DNA of 64,000 nt from Mycobacterium sp. Z3061 (lineage in GTDB: Bacteria > Actinomycetota > Actinomycetes > Mycobacteriales > Mycobacteriaceae), in contig NZ_CP134062.1 in NCBI RefSeq assembly GCF_031583025.1, positions 2,480,001 through 2,544,000 on the forward strand, given 5' to 3'. Under the pieces are notes generated by a model. It saw only the letters and a program-made list of their open reading frames with translations, was not told the origin of the DNA and searched no databases. Position numbers and translations under genes: made by a program. Positions 8,116-16,159 of this stretch are shown here, piece after piece. Position 1 is the first letter of the stretch. Each line of letters starts with the position of its first letter.

Positions 8116-9296
8116 CCACCGAAGCCGAAGTGGACGTGCTGGTCCGGACATTGCTGGACGGGTACGACCCGGCCACCACCGCGCCACGGGACTTCCTGGG
8201 AGCCCAGTACGACGCAGGCCTCGCGTGGGTGCATCTACCGGTCGGATTCGGGGGCCTGGGGCTGCCGCGGACCGCGCAGGAGCGGGTGCACGCGCAGCTG
8301 GCCGCCGCGGGTGCGCCCATCGGCGGCACCGAGAAGAACTACATCGGCATGGGCATGGCCGCGCCGACGATAGCGGCCTACGGGACCGACGAGCAGAAGC
8401 GAAAGTTCCTGCGTCCGTTGTTCACTGGCGAACAGATCTACTGCCAGTTGTTCAGCGAACCAGGCGCCGGGTCCGACCTGGCCGCGGCGGCCACCCGCGC
8501 CGTGCGCGACGGGGACGACTGGATCGTCAACGGGCAGAAGGTGTGGACGTCGCAGGCCCAGCACGCGCAGATGGCGATCCTGGTCGCACGCACAAACCCC
8601 GACGTCCCCAAACACGCCGGCTTGACCTATTTTCTGTGCGACATGACTCAACCAGGCGTCGAAGTACGGCCACTGCGTCAGATCACCGGTGAAGCGGAGT
8701 TCAACGAGGTCTTCCTGACCGACGTCCGGATACCCGACGCCAACCGGCTCGGACCCGAAGGCGGCGGCTGGCGGGTTGCCACCACCACGCTCAACAACGA
8801 GCGGGTCGCGATCGGTTCGCGCGCCGGCACCCCGCGCGAGAGCGGCCATATCGGGAAGGTCGCCAAGGCCTGGCGCGGTAATGCGGCACTGCGCAATCCC
8901 GCCATGCACGACGAGCTGATGCGCCTGTGGGTCGACGCGGAGGTCCTTCGCCTCACCGGCGAGCGGCTGCGCCAGCAGGCGGCGAGCGGCCAGCCTGGAC
9001 CGGAGGGCGCCGGCATGAAGATCGCGTTTGCCCGCATCGCGCAAGCGATTTCGGGCTTCGAGATCGAGCTGCACGGTGAGGCCGGGCTGAGCTACGACGA
9101 CTGGACCATGCGCCGGCCGGACGTTGTCGACCTGACCGGCCGCGAGCCCGGGTACCGCTACCTACGGGCCAGGGGCAACTCGATAGAGGGCGGTACCTCC
9201 GAGATTCTGCGTAACACCGTCTCCGAGCGGGTGCTGGGCCTGCCCGGTGAGCACCGGGTGGACAAGGCCGTCGCATGGAAGGACCTGCCCCGATGA
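8112..9296 (+). CDS. Acyl-CoA dehydrogenase, first subunit of a probable FadE pair
   Basis: 394 residues, GTG start overlapping the upstream stop. The full acyl-CoA dehydrogenase fold is visible: the FAD loop QLFSEPGAGSDLAAAATRA, WTSQAQHA in the middle domain, and the C-terminal flavin-adenine contact EGGTSEILRNTVSERVLGL. At the place where many family members have the catalytic glutamate, this chain reads LHGEAGLSYDDW, so the usual base is not evident. The next gene overlaps by 4 bases and supplies a standard LHGGIGMTWEYP. Such paired mycobacterial FadEs (ChsE1-ChsE2 type) form alpha2beta2 heterotetramers with the active-site parts divided between chains. I infer the same here. Confidence 0.9.
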   Translation: MTTEAEVDVLVRTLLDGYDPATTAPRDFLGAQYDAGLAWVHLPVGFGGLGLPRTAQERVHAQLAAAGAPIGGTEKNYIGMGMAAPTIAAYGTDEQKRKFLRPLFTGEQIYCQLFSEPGAGSDLAAAATRAVRDGDDWIVNGQKVWTSQAQHAQMAILVARTNPDVPKHAGLTYFLCDMTQPGVEVRPLRQITGEAEFNEVFLTDVRIPDANRLGPEGGGWRVATTTLNNERVAIGSRAGTPRESGHIGKVAKAWRGNAALRNPAMHDELMRLWVDAEVLRLTGERLRQQAASGQPGPEGAGMKIAFARIAQAISGFEIELHGEAGLSYDDWTMRRPDVVDLTGREPGYRYLRARGNSIEGGTSEILRNTVSERVLGLPGEHRVDKAVAWKDLPR

Positions 9297-10384
9297 GCGA
9301 CCTGCTTTACTCCGACACCGAGGACGCGCTACGCGACAGTGTGCGGCAGTTGTTCGCCGACCGGTGCTCCCCGGAGGCGGTGACGAGATGTTATGACGCA
9401 CCGCCACAAGACTTTTCCGGTGTCTGGCGCACGCTCGCCGCAGAATTGGGCGTCGCGGGCCTGTTGGTGCCGGAGTCGCTCGGCGGTGCTGGAGCAGGTG
9501 CTCGCGAGGCCGCGGTGGTGATGGAGGAGATCGGCCGCGCCGTTGCGCCCGTGCCGTTTTTGTCCAGCGCTGTGCTCGCCACCGTCGCCCTGCTGCGAGC
9601 GGGTGACACCGAAACCGTGGCGGAATTGGCTTCTGGGCAGGTCACTGCGGCGCTGGTGGTGCCGTTGTCGACAGCACCCTGGGATGAGGTGACGGGGTTG
9701 GCCATAAGCGGCGCCGGCCTGAGCGGTCAGGTCACCAGCGTGGCGGGCGCCGCGGAAGCCGACGTGCTGGTGGTACCGGTCGCCGGCGCCAACGGGCTTG
9801 AGCTCCATACCGTTTCGCGTGCGGACAACGGTGTCGAGATCTCGCCCAAGCTTGCTCTGGACATGACGAGACCGCTTGCGGACGTGCACTTTTCGGGTGC
9901 TCCTTCGACTGCGGTCGGTGCGGGCGCGGAGGCGATGGCGGCGGCGCTGCACACCGGCGCGGCGTTACTGGCCTCCGAACAACTCGGGCTGGCGCAGTGG
10001 TGTTTCGACACCACCCTGGCCTACGCCAAGGAGCGCAAGCAATTCGGCCGCGCAATCGGTTCCTACCAGGCGATCAAGCATCGGTTGTCCGACCTGTGGT
10101 TCGAGGTCAGTTCGGCCACGTCAGCGGCCCGCTATGCGGCCGACGCAAGCGCCCGCGGTGATGACGATGCGGCGATCGCGGCGTCCCTGGCGCAGGCCTA
10201 CTGCAGTGGCGTGGCGGTGCATGCCGCGGAGGAGTGTGTTCAGCTGCACGGTGGCATCGGGATGACCTGGGAGTATCCCGCGCACCTGTTTCTCAAGCGG
10301 GCCAAGAGCGATCAGTTGGCGTTCGGCACCGCGTATCGGCACCGGTCCCGCCTCGGGGAACTCGTCGACCTGCCGGTCACCTAG
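9293..10384 (+). CDS. Acyl-CoA dehydrogenase, second subunit of a probable FadE pair
   Basis: 363 residues from the ATG at 9293, which overlaps the upstream stop (ATGA); the in-frame ATG at 9275 is inside the preceding gene. It has the acyl-CoA dehydrogenase C-terminal helical domain with FGRAIGSYQAIKHRL and LHGGIGMTWEYPAHLFLKRA, where Glu327 aligns with the usual catalytic base. It lacks the EGGTSEI flavin contact of its partner and has a divergent FAD-domain segment. The complementary losses argue for an obligate heteromer with the product of 8112-9296. The gene ends 4 bases before a long bidirectional terminator hairpin, so it closes the transcription unit. Confidence 0.9.
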   Translation: MSDLLYSDTEDALRDSVRQLFADRCSPEAVTRCYDAPPQDFSGVWRTLAAELGVAGLLVPESLGGAGAGAREAAVVMEEIGRAVAPVPFLSSAVLATVALLRAGDTETVAELASGQVTAALVVPLSTAPWDEVTGLAISGAGLSGQVTSVAGAAEADVLVVPVAGANGLELHTVSRADNGVEISPKLALDMTRPLADVHFSGAPSTAVGAGAEAMAAALHTGAALLASEQLGLAQWCFDTTLAYAKERKQFGRAIGSYQAIKHRLSDLWFEVSSATSAARYAADASARGDDDAAIAASLAQAYCSGVAVHAAEECVQLHGGIGMTWEYPAHLFLKRAKSDQLAFGTAYRHRSRLGELVDLPVT

Positions 10385-10387
10385 TGG

Positions 10388-10449
10388 CGCGAGCAGACGC
10401 GAACTCGCACGAAATCGTCAATTTTTGTGCGAGTTCGCGTCTGCTCGCG
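10388..10449. terminator. Bidirectional terminator-type hairpin, copy 1 of a dispersed palindromic element
   Basis: A 23-bp perfect inverted repeat (arms 10388-10410 and 10427-10449), extended inward by an A/T tract (GAAA facing TTTTT). It lies between two convergent genes, the FadE stop at 10384 and the hydrolase stop at 10455. The core arm begins GCGAGCAGACGCGAA. A second copy lies at 27536-27595. It resembles the repeated Rho-independent terminator motif (TRIT) described in M. tuberculosis. Termination on both strands is inferred from position and structure. Confidence 0.85.
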
Positions 10450-10454
10450 GGGGC

Positions 10455-11192
10455 CTAGGCGAGGGCTTCGGCGAAGGTTTGCGTCATTGCCGCCCAGTGC
10501 CGCTCGTCGGCGGCGGGGTCGTAGGGCGGGTTGTCCGGGACTGCGAAACCGTGGCCGGCCCGATACCACTCGATGGTGTGCCGCACACCCGCTGCCGTGA
10601 GCGCCTTTTCGAGTTGCTCGGCGTGATCGGCTGTGAACGACGGATCCTTTTCGGCCCCGCCGACGTACACGAGGGCGTCCATCTTGTCGGCCAACAGATG
10701 CGGGCTGTCCGTGTTGTCGCTCACCAGGCCGCCACCGTGAAACGATGCCGCGGCGGCGACGCGTTCCGGAACGCGGCCGGCCAGCAGGACCGAAATCCGT
10801 CCGCCCATGCAGTAGCCGCACACTCCGAAGCGCTCACCGCGGACCTCGGGGCGTCCGGCCAGATAGTCGAACAAGGCGGTCGCGTCCCGGGTGATCCGGT
10901 CCGGAGTCACGGTGCCGAGCATGAACATGATGCGGGCGCGTTCCTGCGGGTTGCTGAACGCCGTGGTCATGTCGAACGGCGCCCAGTCGCCCTCGCGGTA
11001 GTACACGTCGGGCAGCAGCACGGCGTAGCCGAATCCCGCCAGCTTGGCCGCCATCTGGTCGAAGGTGTCGCGGACCCCGCCGGCGTCGGGGAACATCACC
11101 ACGCCAGGCCAGGGTCCGGTGCCGTCGGGGGTGAACAGGCTGACGGGGCAGCTGCCGTCGGCTGTAGTGACACTGTCTGTGATCTTCGGCAT
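10455..11192 (-). CDS. Dienelactone hydrolase family protein (Rv2765-like)
   Basis: 245 residues from the ATG at 11192; an in-frame ATG at 11237 would add 15 residues not expected for the family. Alpha/beta-hydrolase fold with a cysteine nucleophile in GYCMGG (Cys128), an acid in the GGAEKDPSF region and a histidine in AGHGFAV, the Cys-Asp-His triad of dienelactone hydrolases. Family members hydrolyse cyclic or enol esters; the natural substrate is not evident. It is convergent with the FadE pair and divergent from thyA, whose leader contains three tandem GC-rich repeats. Confidence 0.88.
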   Translation of the reverse strand: MPKITDSVTTADGSCPVSLFTPDGTGPWPGVVMFPDAGGVRDTFDQMAAKLAGFGYAVLLPDVYYREGDWAPFDMTTAFSNPQERARIMFMLGTVTPDRITRDATALFDYLAGRPEVRGERFGVCGYCMGGRISVLLAGRVPERVAAAASFHGGGLVSDNTDSPHLLADKMDALVYVGGAEKDPSFTADHAEQLEKALTAAGVRHTIEWYRAGHGFAVPDNPPYDPAADERHWAAMTQTFAEALA

Positions 11193-11243
11193 GATTTCCG
11201 TTCTACTCCGCGGCGTACGGGGTGAGTCCGTCGGCACCGCCGC

Positions 11244-11396
11244 GGCGACCCGCCGCGCCCGGCTTCGCCGTGCTTGCGATCGCCGCGGGGTTCGATGGCG
11301 GCGACCCGCCGCGCCCGGCTTCGCCGTGCGTGCGATCGCCGCGGAGTGTGATGGCGGCGACCCGCCGCGCCCGGCTTCGCCGTGCTTGCGATCGCC
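11244..11396 (+). repeat. Three tandem copies of a GC-rich 41-bp unit, 56-bp period
   Basis: Three near-identical 41-base units (11244-11284, 11300-11340, 11356-11396) begin GGCGACCCGC and end GCGATCGCC, separated by 15-base spacers. Each contains a small hairpin (CGGC-TTC-GCCG), and the unit ends are roughly complementary. The array fills the divergent region between the hydrolase start (11192) and thyA, ending 14 bases before the thyA GTG. A related pair of units is at 57587-57681. Together they look like a MIRU/VNTR-type dispersed repeat. Confidence 0.9.
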
Positions 11397-11410
11397 GCTA
11401 AGCTAGCCCC

Positions 11411-12211
11411 GTGCCGATCGCGACGCCGTACGAAGACCTACTGCGTCAGGTGCTCGAAACGGGCACGGCTAAATCCGACCGCACCGGCACCGGCACTCGA
11501 AGCCTGTTCGGCCGCCAGATCCGCTACGACCTGTCAGCCGGGTTTCCGCTGCTGACCACCAAGAAGGTGCATCTGAAGTCGGTCGTTTACGAATTGCTGT
11601 GGTTTTTGCGCGGCGACTCCAACGTCAGCTGGCTACAGGAGCACGGCGTCACCATTTGGGACGAATGGGCAAGCGAGACAGGGGATCTCGGACCTGTCTA
11701 CGGCGTACAGTGGCGGTCGTGGCCCACCCCGACCGGTGAGCACATCGACCAGATCAGCGCCGCACTACATTTGCTGCGCACCGACCCGGACTCCCGGCGC
11801 ATCATCGTCTCGGCCTGGAATGTCGGTGAAATACCGCAGATGGCGCTGCCGCCGTGTCACGCGTTCTTCCAGTTCTACGTCGCCGACGGCCGCCTGAGCT
11901 GCCAGTTGTACCAGCGCAGCGCCGACCTGTTCCTCGGGGTTCCGTTCAACATCGCCAGCTACGCACTGCTCACGCACATGATGGCCGCCCAGTCCGGCCT
12001 GGACGTCGGCGAGTTCGTCTGGACCGGCGGCGACTGCCACATCTACGACAACCACGTCGAACAGGTCGCGCTGCAACTTACCCGCGATCCTCGTCCCTAC
12101 CCGGAACTGGTTCTCGCGCAAAGGGATTCAATCTTCGACTACCGGTATGAGGACGTCGTCGTCCAGCACTACGACCCGCACCCGGCGATCAAGGCGCCCG
12201 TAGCTGTATGA
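11411..12211 (+). CDS. thyA: Thymidylate synthase ThyA
   Basis: 266 residues, close to the usual 263-264. It converts dUMP to dTMP with methylene-tetrahydrofolate, yielding dihydrofolate. Visible signatures are GTGTRSLFG, the Arg-rich phosphate contact in [11 protein letters not shown], the catalytic cysteine in [12 protein letters not shown] (Cys149), [18 protein letters not shown] and the final [13 protein letters not shown]. The GTG start at 11411 gives the expected N-terminus. dfrA overlaps the stop by 4 bases, pairing dihydrofolate production with its reduction. The flavin-dependent isoenzyme ThyX is 5 kb downstream, so both thymidylate routes are present. Confidence 0.97.
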   Translation: MPIATPYEDLLRQVLETGTAKSDRTGTGTRSLFGRQIRYDLSAGFPLLTTKKVHLKSVVYELLWFLRGDSNVSWLQEHGVTIWDEWASETGDLGPVYGVQWRSWPTPTGEHIDQISAALHLLRTDPDSRRIIVSAWNVGEIPQMALPPCHAFFQFYVADGRLSCQLYQRSADLFLGVPFNIASYALLTHMMAAQSGLDVGEFVWTGGDCHIYDNHVEQVALQLTRDPRPYPELVLAQRDSIFDYRYEDVVVQHYDPHPAIKAPVAV

Positions 12212-12699
12212 CAGGCAGAAACGACCTGGGCCTGGTGTGGGCTCAGTCGACGTCCGGCGTCATCGGGCGCGGCGGCGACATACCGTGGCGGGTGCCAGAG
12301 GACCTGACCCACTTCAGGAAGATCACCATGGGTCACACGGTGGTGATGGGCCGCCGCACCTGGGAATCTCTGCCGGAGAATTTCCGGCCGCTGCCCGGCC
12401 GGCGAAACATCGTGCTCAGCCAGCGCGGCTTCACGGCGGACGGCGCTGAGGTGCTCGACACACTCGAGAAAGCACTCAACGACCCGGAAACCTGGGTGAT
12501 CGGTGGCGCTCAGATCTACGCGCTGGCGTTACCGCAGGCCAGCAGGTGTGAAGTCACCGAAGTCGATATCGACCTGCCGCGCGACGACGAGGACGCGCTG
12601 GCACCGGTGCTCGACGAGACGTGGCATGGTGAAACAGGGGAGTGGCAAGTCAGCCGCGCGGGGTTGCGTTACCGGTTTCACAGCTACTTCCGCTCGTGA
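12208..12699 (+). CDS. dfrA: Dihydrofolate reductase
   Basis: 163 residues. Reduces dihydrofolate to tetrahydrofolate with NADPH. It shows [19 protein letters not shown], in which Asp32 is the active-site acid (equivalent to Asp27 of the M. tuberculosis enzyme), then [25 protein letters not shown] and [14 protein letters not shown]. The ATG overlaps the thyA stop (ATGA), so translation is probably coupled. Five extra N-terminal residues relative to the M. tuberculosis protein are the only length difference. The fixed thyA-dfrA order matches other mycobacteria. Confidence 0.97.
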   Translation: MTGRNDLGLVWAQSTSGVIGRGGDIPWRVPEDLTHFRKITMGHTVVMGRRTWESLPENFRPLPGRRNIVLSQRGFTADGAEVLDTLEKALNDPETWVIGGAQIYALALPQASRCEVTEVDIDLPRDDEDALAPVLDETWHGETGEWQVSRAGLRYRFHSYFRS

Positions 12700-12781
12700 G
12701 CGCCCACCAATTGGCCTGACATACCCGGCTTGGGGGCGGTCTCATCGGGTATCAAGCATGTCCAGAAGGGGGAATTTGACA

Positions 12782-13507
12782 GTGGTAACCGAACCCGTGA
12801 AGACGTTTTCTCGAAAGTTCTTCGGCTACGACCCGGCCACGGTAGACGCGCACATTGAAGTGCTGGGCACCAAGCAGCGGCTGCTTCGCGACGATGTGGA
12901 GAGCCTGCGGGCCCGGCTGCGGGAGTCCGGTGACGAGGTGGCCTCGCTGCGCAAGGAAGTGGCCCAACTCACCGAGACTTCACCCTCACCGCACGCGATG
13001 CAACAGCGGATGGCCAAGATGCTGCAACGCGCGGTCGAGGAGGTGTCCCAGATGCAGGCCGAGGCGCGCGCTGAGGCGCAGGAGCTGATCGCGTCGGCCG
13101 AAGCCGATATCGAAGCCGAGCAGCAGAAGTCGAAAGAGCAGCTGGCGGAGATGACCGAGCGGTTGAAAGCCCTGCAGGACGAGTACGACGAAACCAGGGC
13201 AAAGCAGGAGTCCGAGCTGTCGAATATGCGGGCGGACACCCAGTCGGGAATCGACGAGGCCTGGCGGGAAGCGCAGCAGGAGCGTGACCAGCTTCTCGCC
13301 GACGCAAGGCAGGAGGCAGACCACTACCGCGAGCAGGCCCGGCGTGCGGTGGACGAGGCGACTCAGCAACGAATCAATGTGCTGGAGCAGCTGATGAGCG
13401 TCTACCGCGACCTCGAACCGGTGCCGGCAGCGCTCGAGTCGGCACACGCTGAACTCAAGCAGACGGCCACCAACGGGACGGCGGACCGCAAAGTCAGGAC
13501 CGCATAA
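12782..13507 (+). CDS. DivIVA-like coiled-coil protein
   Basis: 241 residues from GTG 12782, chosen because AGAAGGGGG lies nine bases upstream; ATG 12758 would add eight residues. The N-terminus FSRKFFGYDPATVDAHIEVL resembles the DivIVA/Wag31 membrane-binding segment (GYDxxxVDxxL). Nearly all of residues 40-225 is predicted coiled coil, rich in Glu/Gln/Arg/Ala with heptads (EEVSQMQAEARAEAQELI, QQERDQLLADARQEADHY). Proteins of this type organise at curved membranes or poles in actinobacteria. This one is not Wag31 itself, which sits in the ftsZ region. The neighbours (dfrA upstream, AlkX-like gene 49 bases downstream) do not reveal its role. Confidence 0.75.
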   Translation: MVTEPVKTFSRKFFGYDPATVDAHIEVLGTKQRLLRDDVESLRARLRESGDEVASLRKEVAQLTETSPSPHAMQQRMAKMLQRAVEEVSQMQAEARAEAQELIASAEADIEAEQQKSKEQLAEMTERLKALQDEYDETRAKQESELSNMRADTQSGIDEAWREAQQERDQLLADARQEADHYREQARRAVDEATQQRINVLEQLMSVYRDLEPVPAALESAHAELKQTATNGTADRKVRTA

Positions 13508-13556
13508 CCCGCGCCGGTCCCGCCCCTGACCTGCGCGGCCCGGTATTCTCGGCGCC

Positions 13557-14786
13557 GTGTCGGTCGTCCGGAAAGCGAGGCTGACCGCCGCGCAGGCCCG
13601 GCGGATCGCCGTTGCGGCGCAAGGATTTAACGATCCCCGACCCGGAGCCGGTGTGACCCGTGCGCACTTGCGGCGGCTGATATCGCGCATCCAGGTGCTG
13701 CAGCTGGATTCCGTGTCGGTGGCCGTGCGCGCGCATTACGCCCCGGTGTTCAGCCGGCTGGGCCCTTACGACCGCGACATCGTCGACCGCGCCGCCTGGG
13801 GCCCGGCGAACGCACGCCTGCTGGCGGAGTACTGGGTGCACGAAGCCGCACTCATGGCCGTCGATGACTGGCCACTGCTGCGCTGGCGGATGCGCCAGTA
13901 CCGGCACGGCCGCTGGGGCACCCACATCGTCAAGGCCAATCCCCGGTTGGCCGACGACATCGTCGCCGCCGTCGCCGAACTGGGACCCAGTACCGCCGGC
14001 CAGATCGAGGCACATCTGGAAGCCGCGCCCCGCCAGACCAAAGGCGCCTGGTGGAACCGCAGTGACACGAAATGGGTGTGCGAGGCGCTGTTCGCCGCCG
14101 GGGTGCTCACCACGGCAACCCGGGTGGGCTTCGCAAGACACTACGACCTGACCGAGCGGGTGCTTCCCGCCGAGGTACTGAGCCGGCAGGTCGACGACGA
14201 CGAAGCCATCCGGGAACTCACCCTGCGCGCCGCCACCGCACTGGGGCTGGCCACCGAGCCCGACATCCGCGACTACTTCCGGCTTTCCGCGCAACAGGTC
14301 AAACCGGCCGTCGCCGAACTGGTTTCAGCCGGCGAGATCGAACGGGTCGAGGTCGACGGCTGGTCGGCGCCCGCCTACCTGCGGGCCGGGCAGACCGTGC
14401 CCCGCCGCGATCGCGGCACGGCATTGCTCTGTCCGTTCGACCCGCTGATCTTCTTCCGTCCTCGGGTGAAGCGGATCTTCAACTTCCACTACCGCATCGA
14501 GATCTACACGCCTGCGGCCAAGAGGCAGTACGGCTACTACGTGTGGCCATTTCTGCTGAACGGTGAACTGGTGGCGCGGGTGGACCTCAAGGCCGACAGG
14601 GGCACCGACACGCTGCAGGTGCTGGGCGCCTTCGGTGAGCCCGACGCGCCGCGGGCCGGCACCGTCGCGGCCCTTGACGGTGAGTTGCGTTCGATGGCAA
14701 CGTGGTTGGGTCTCAGCGGGGTCAGCGTGTCGAGCCGGGGCGACCTGGCCTCCGAGTTGCGCGCGGCCGTCAGGCAGGCCGGTTGA
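13557..14786 (+). CDS. AlkX/YcaQ-family winged-helix DNA glycosylase
   Basis: 409 residues, HTH_42 (YcaQ/AlkZ) family. Known members are DNA glycosylases that unhook interstrand crosslinks: AlkZ carries a Gln-x-Gln motif and the AlkX/YcaQ branch Gln-x-Asp. Here the motif is QLD within VLQLDSVSVAVRAH (about residues 48-58), which places it in the broader-specificity AlkX branch. Other family marks are the winged-helix segments in the middle and the C-terminal LLCPFDPLIFFRPRVKRIFNFHYRIE followed by KRQYGYYVWPFLL. The GTG start lies 49 bases after the DivIVA-like gene. The stop overlaps the ATG of hsdM (TGATG), implying coupled translation with a type I methyltransferase. Confidence 0.85.
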   Translation: MSVVRKARLTAAQARRIAVAAQGFNDPRPGAGVTRAHLRRLISRIQVLQLDSVSVAVRAHYAPVFSRLGPYDRDIVDRAAWGPANARLLAEYWVHEAALMAVDDWPLLRWRMRQYRHGRWGTHIVKANPRLADDIVAAVAELGPSTAGQIEAHLEAAPRQTKGAWWNRSDTKWVCEALFAAGVLTTATRVGFARHYDLTERVLPAEVLSRQVDDDEAIRELTLRAATALGLATEPDIRDYFRLSAQQVKPAVAELVSAGEIERVEVDGWSAPAYLRAGQTVPRRDRGTALLCPFDPLIFFRPRVKRIFNFHYRIEIYTPAAKRQYGYYVWPFLLNGELVARVDLKADRGTDTLQVLGAFGEPDAPRAGTVAALDGELRSMATWLGLSGVSVSSRGDLASELRAAVRQAG

Positions 14787-16159
14787 TGGACCAGGACCTC
14801 AAGGACACCCTGTGGAAGGCCGCCAACAAATTACGCGGCTCCCTGCCGGCCGGCCAGTACAAGGACGTGGTCCTCGGGCTGGTGTTTCTACGGTTCGTCT
14901 CCGATGGCCATTGGAAATCATTGGCGGCCAACGTGGATTCGCCTCACATCGGCCAACTCGTCGATCAGGTGATGGACGCGGTCATGACCGACGGCCCAGC
15001 GCTTGCCGACACGCTGCCACGCCACTATCACCGCGTCGACCAGCGGCGCCTCGGCGAACTCATCGACCTCCTCGATAAAGCCAGATTCAGCAACGGGTCT
15101 CGGGCCCGTGACTTGATGGGCGAGGTGTATGAGTATTTCCTCGGCGGGTTCGCGCGCGCTGAAGGACGGCGCGGCGGGGAGTTCTTCACTCCGCCCAGCC
15201 TGGTCCGGGTGATCGTCGAGGTGCTGCAGCCCAAGCGCGGGCGGGTTTATGACCCCTGCTGTGGCTCGGGTGGAATGTTCGTGCAGACAGAGCAATTCAT
15301 TGCCGACCACGACGGTGAACCTGCCGACATCACGATCTACGGACAGGAGAGCGTGGAGGAGACCTGGCGGCTGGCCAGGATGAACCTGGCTGTGCACGGC
15401 ATCGACGGCACCGGCCTGGCGTGGGGTGACACGTTCGTCTGTGATCAGCACCCCGGCGTGCAGATGGACTACGTGATGGCCAATCCGCCGTTCAACATCA
15501 AGGATTGGGCCCGCGACGAGCGCGATCCACGCTGGTGTTTCGGCGTTCCGCCGGCTGCGAACGCGAATTTCGCCTGGATTCAGCACATCCTGTTCAAGTT
15601 GGCACCAACCGGCCGGGCCGCCGTGGTGATGACGAACGGCTCGATGTCGTCGAATTCCGCCGGGGAAGGGGAGATTCGCGCCCGGATAGTCGACGCGGAC
15701 CTGGTGTCGTGCATGGTGGCACTACCCGCCCAGCTGTTCCGCAACACCGGAATACCGGTGTGCCTGTGGTTCTTCGAAAAGGCGAAGGGGCAGCGCGCCG
15801 GCCAAGTGTTATTCATCGATGCGCGCGAGCTCGGATACTTGGTCGACCGCGCCGAGCGTGCGTTGACGGATGACGATGTCTCCCGGATAGCGCGGACGTA
15901 CCGTAGCTGGATCGCTAAAGATGCTGACTATCAGGATGTTTCCGGTTTCTGCGCGTCGGTCACGCTGGACCAGATCAGGTCTGCCGGATACGTACTCACT
16001 CCCGGACGTTTCGTTGGCGCCGCCCATGAGTCCGGCGGTGATGAGCCGGTCGGGGACAAGATCGCGCGCCTGACCGCCGATCTGCTGTCGGCGCTCGACG
16101 AATCCGATCGGCGGGACATGGTGCTTCGCAACCAATTGGGACGCGTGCGACCGCAATGA
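14786..16159 (+). CDS. hsdM: Type I restriction-modification DNA methyltransferase subunit HsdM
   Basis: 457 residues. N6-adenine methyltransferase subunit: N-terminal HsdM helical domain (WKAANKLRGSL to VFLRFVSDG), SAM-binding motif DPCCGSGGMF from Asp156, and catalytic motif NPPF at 233-236. It acts as a complex with HsdS, which supplies sequence recognition. The ATG at 14786 overlaps the previous stop and is the only start giving the family N-terminus. It overlaps hsdS by 4 bases. No hsdR-like helicase/nuclease gene occurs in the window, so the system looks methylation-only here, as described for the HsdM system of M. tuberculosis. Confidence 0.95.
   Translation: MDQDLKDTLWKAANKLRGSLPAGQYKDVVLGLVFLRFVSDGHWKSLAANVDSPHIGQLVDQVMDAVMTDGPALADTLPRHYHRVDQRRLGELIDLLDKARFSNGSRARDLMGEVYEYFLGGFARAEGRRGGEFFTPPSLVRVIVEVLQPKRGRVYDPCCGSGGMFVQTEQFIADHDGEPADITIYGQESVEETWRLARMNLAVHGIDGTGLAWGDTFVCDQHPGVQMDYVMANPPFNIKDWARDERDPRWCFGVPPAANANFAWIQHILFKLAPTGRAAVVMTNGSMSSNSAGEGEIRARIVDADLVSCMVALPAQLFRNTGIPVCLWFFEKAKGQRAGQVLFIDARELGYLVDRAERALTDDDVSRIARTYRSWIAKDADYQDVSGFCASVTLDQIRSAGYVLTPGRFVGAAHESGGDEPVGDKIARLTADLLSALDESDRRDMVLRNQLGRVRPQ

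Noticed and set aside
12503-12781. Upstream extension of the DivIVA-like gene into dfrA
   Set aside because: The frame is open but overlaps dfrA; the GTG at 12782 has a strong ribosome site and gives the DivIVA-type N-terminus.
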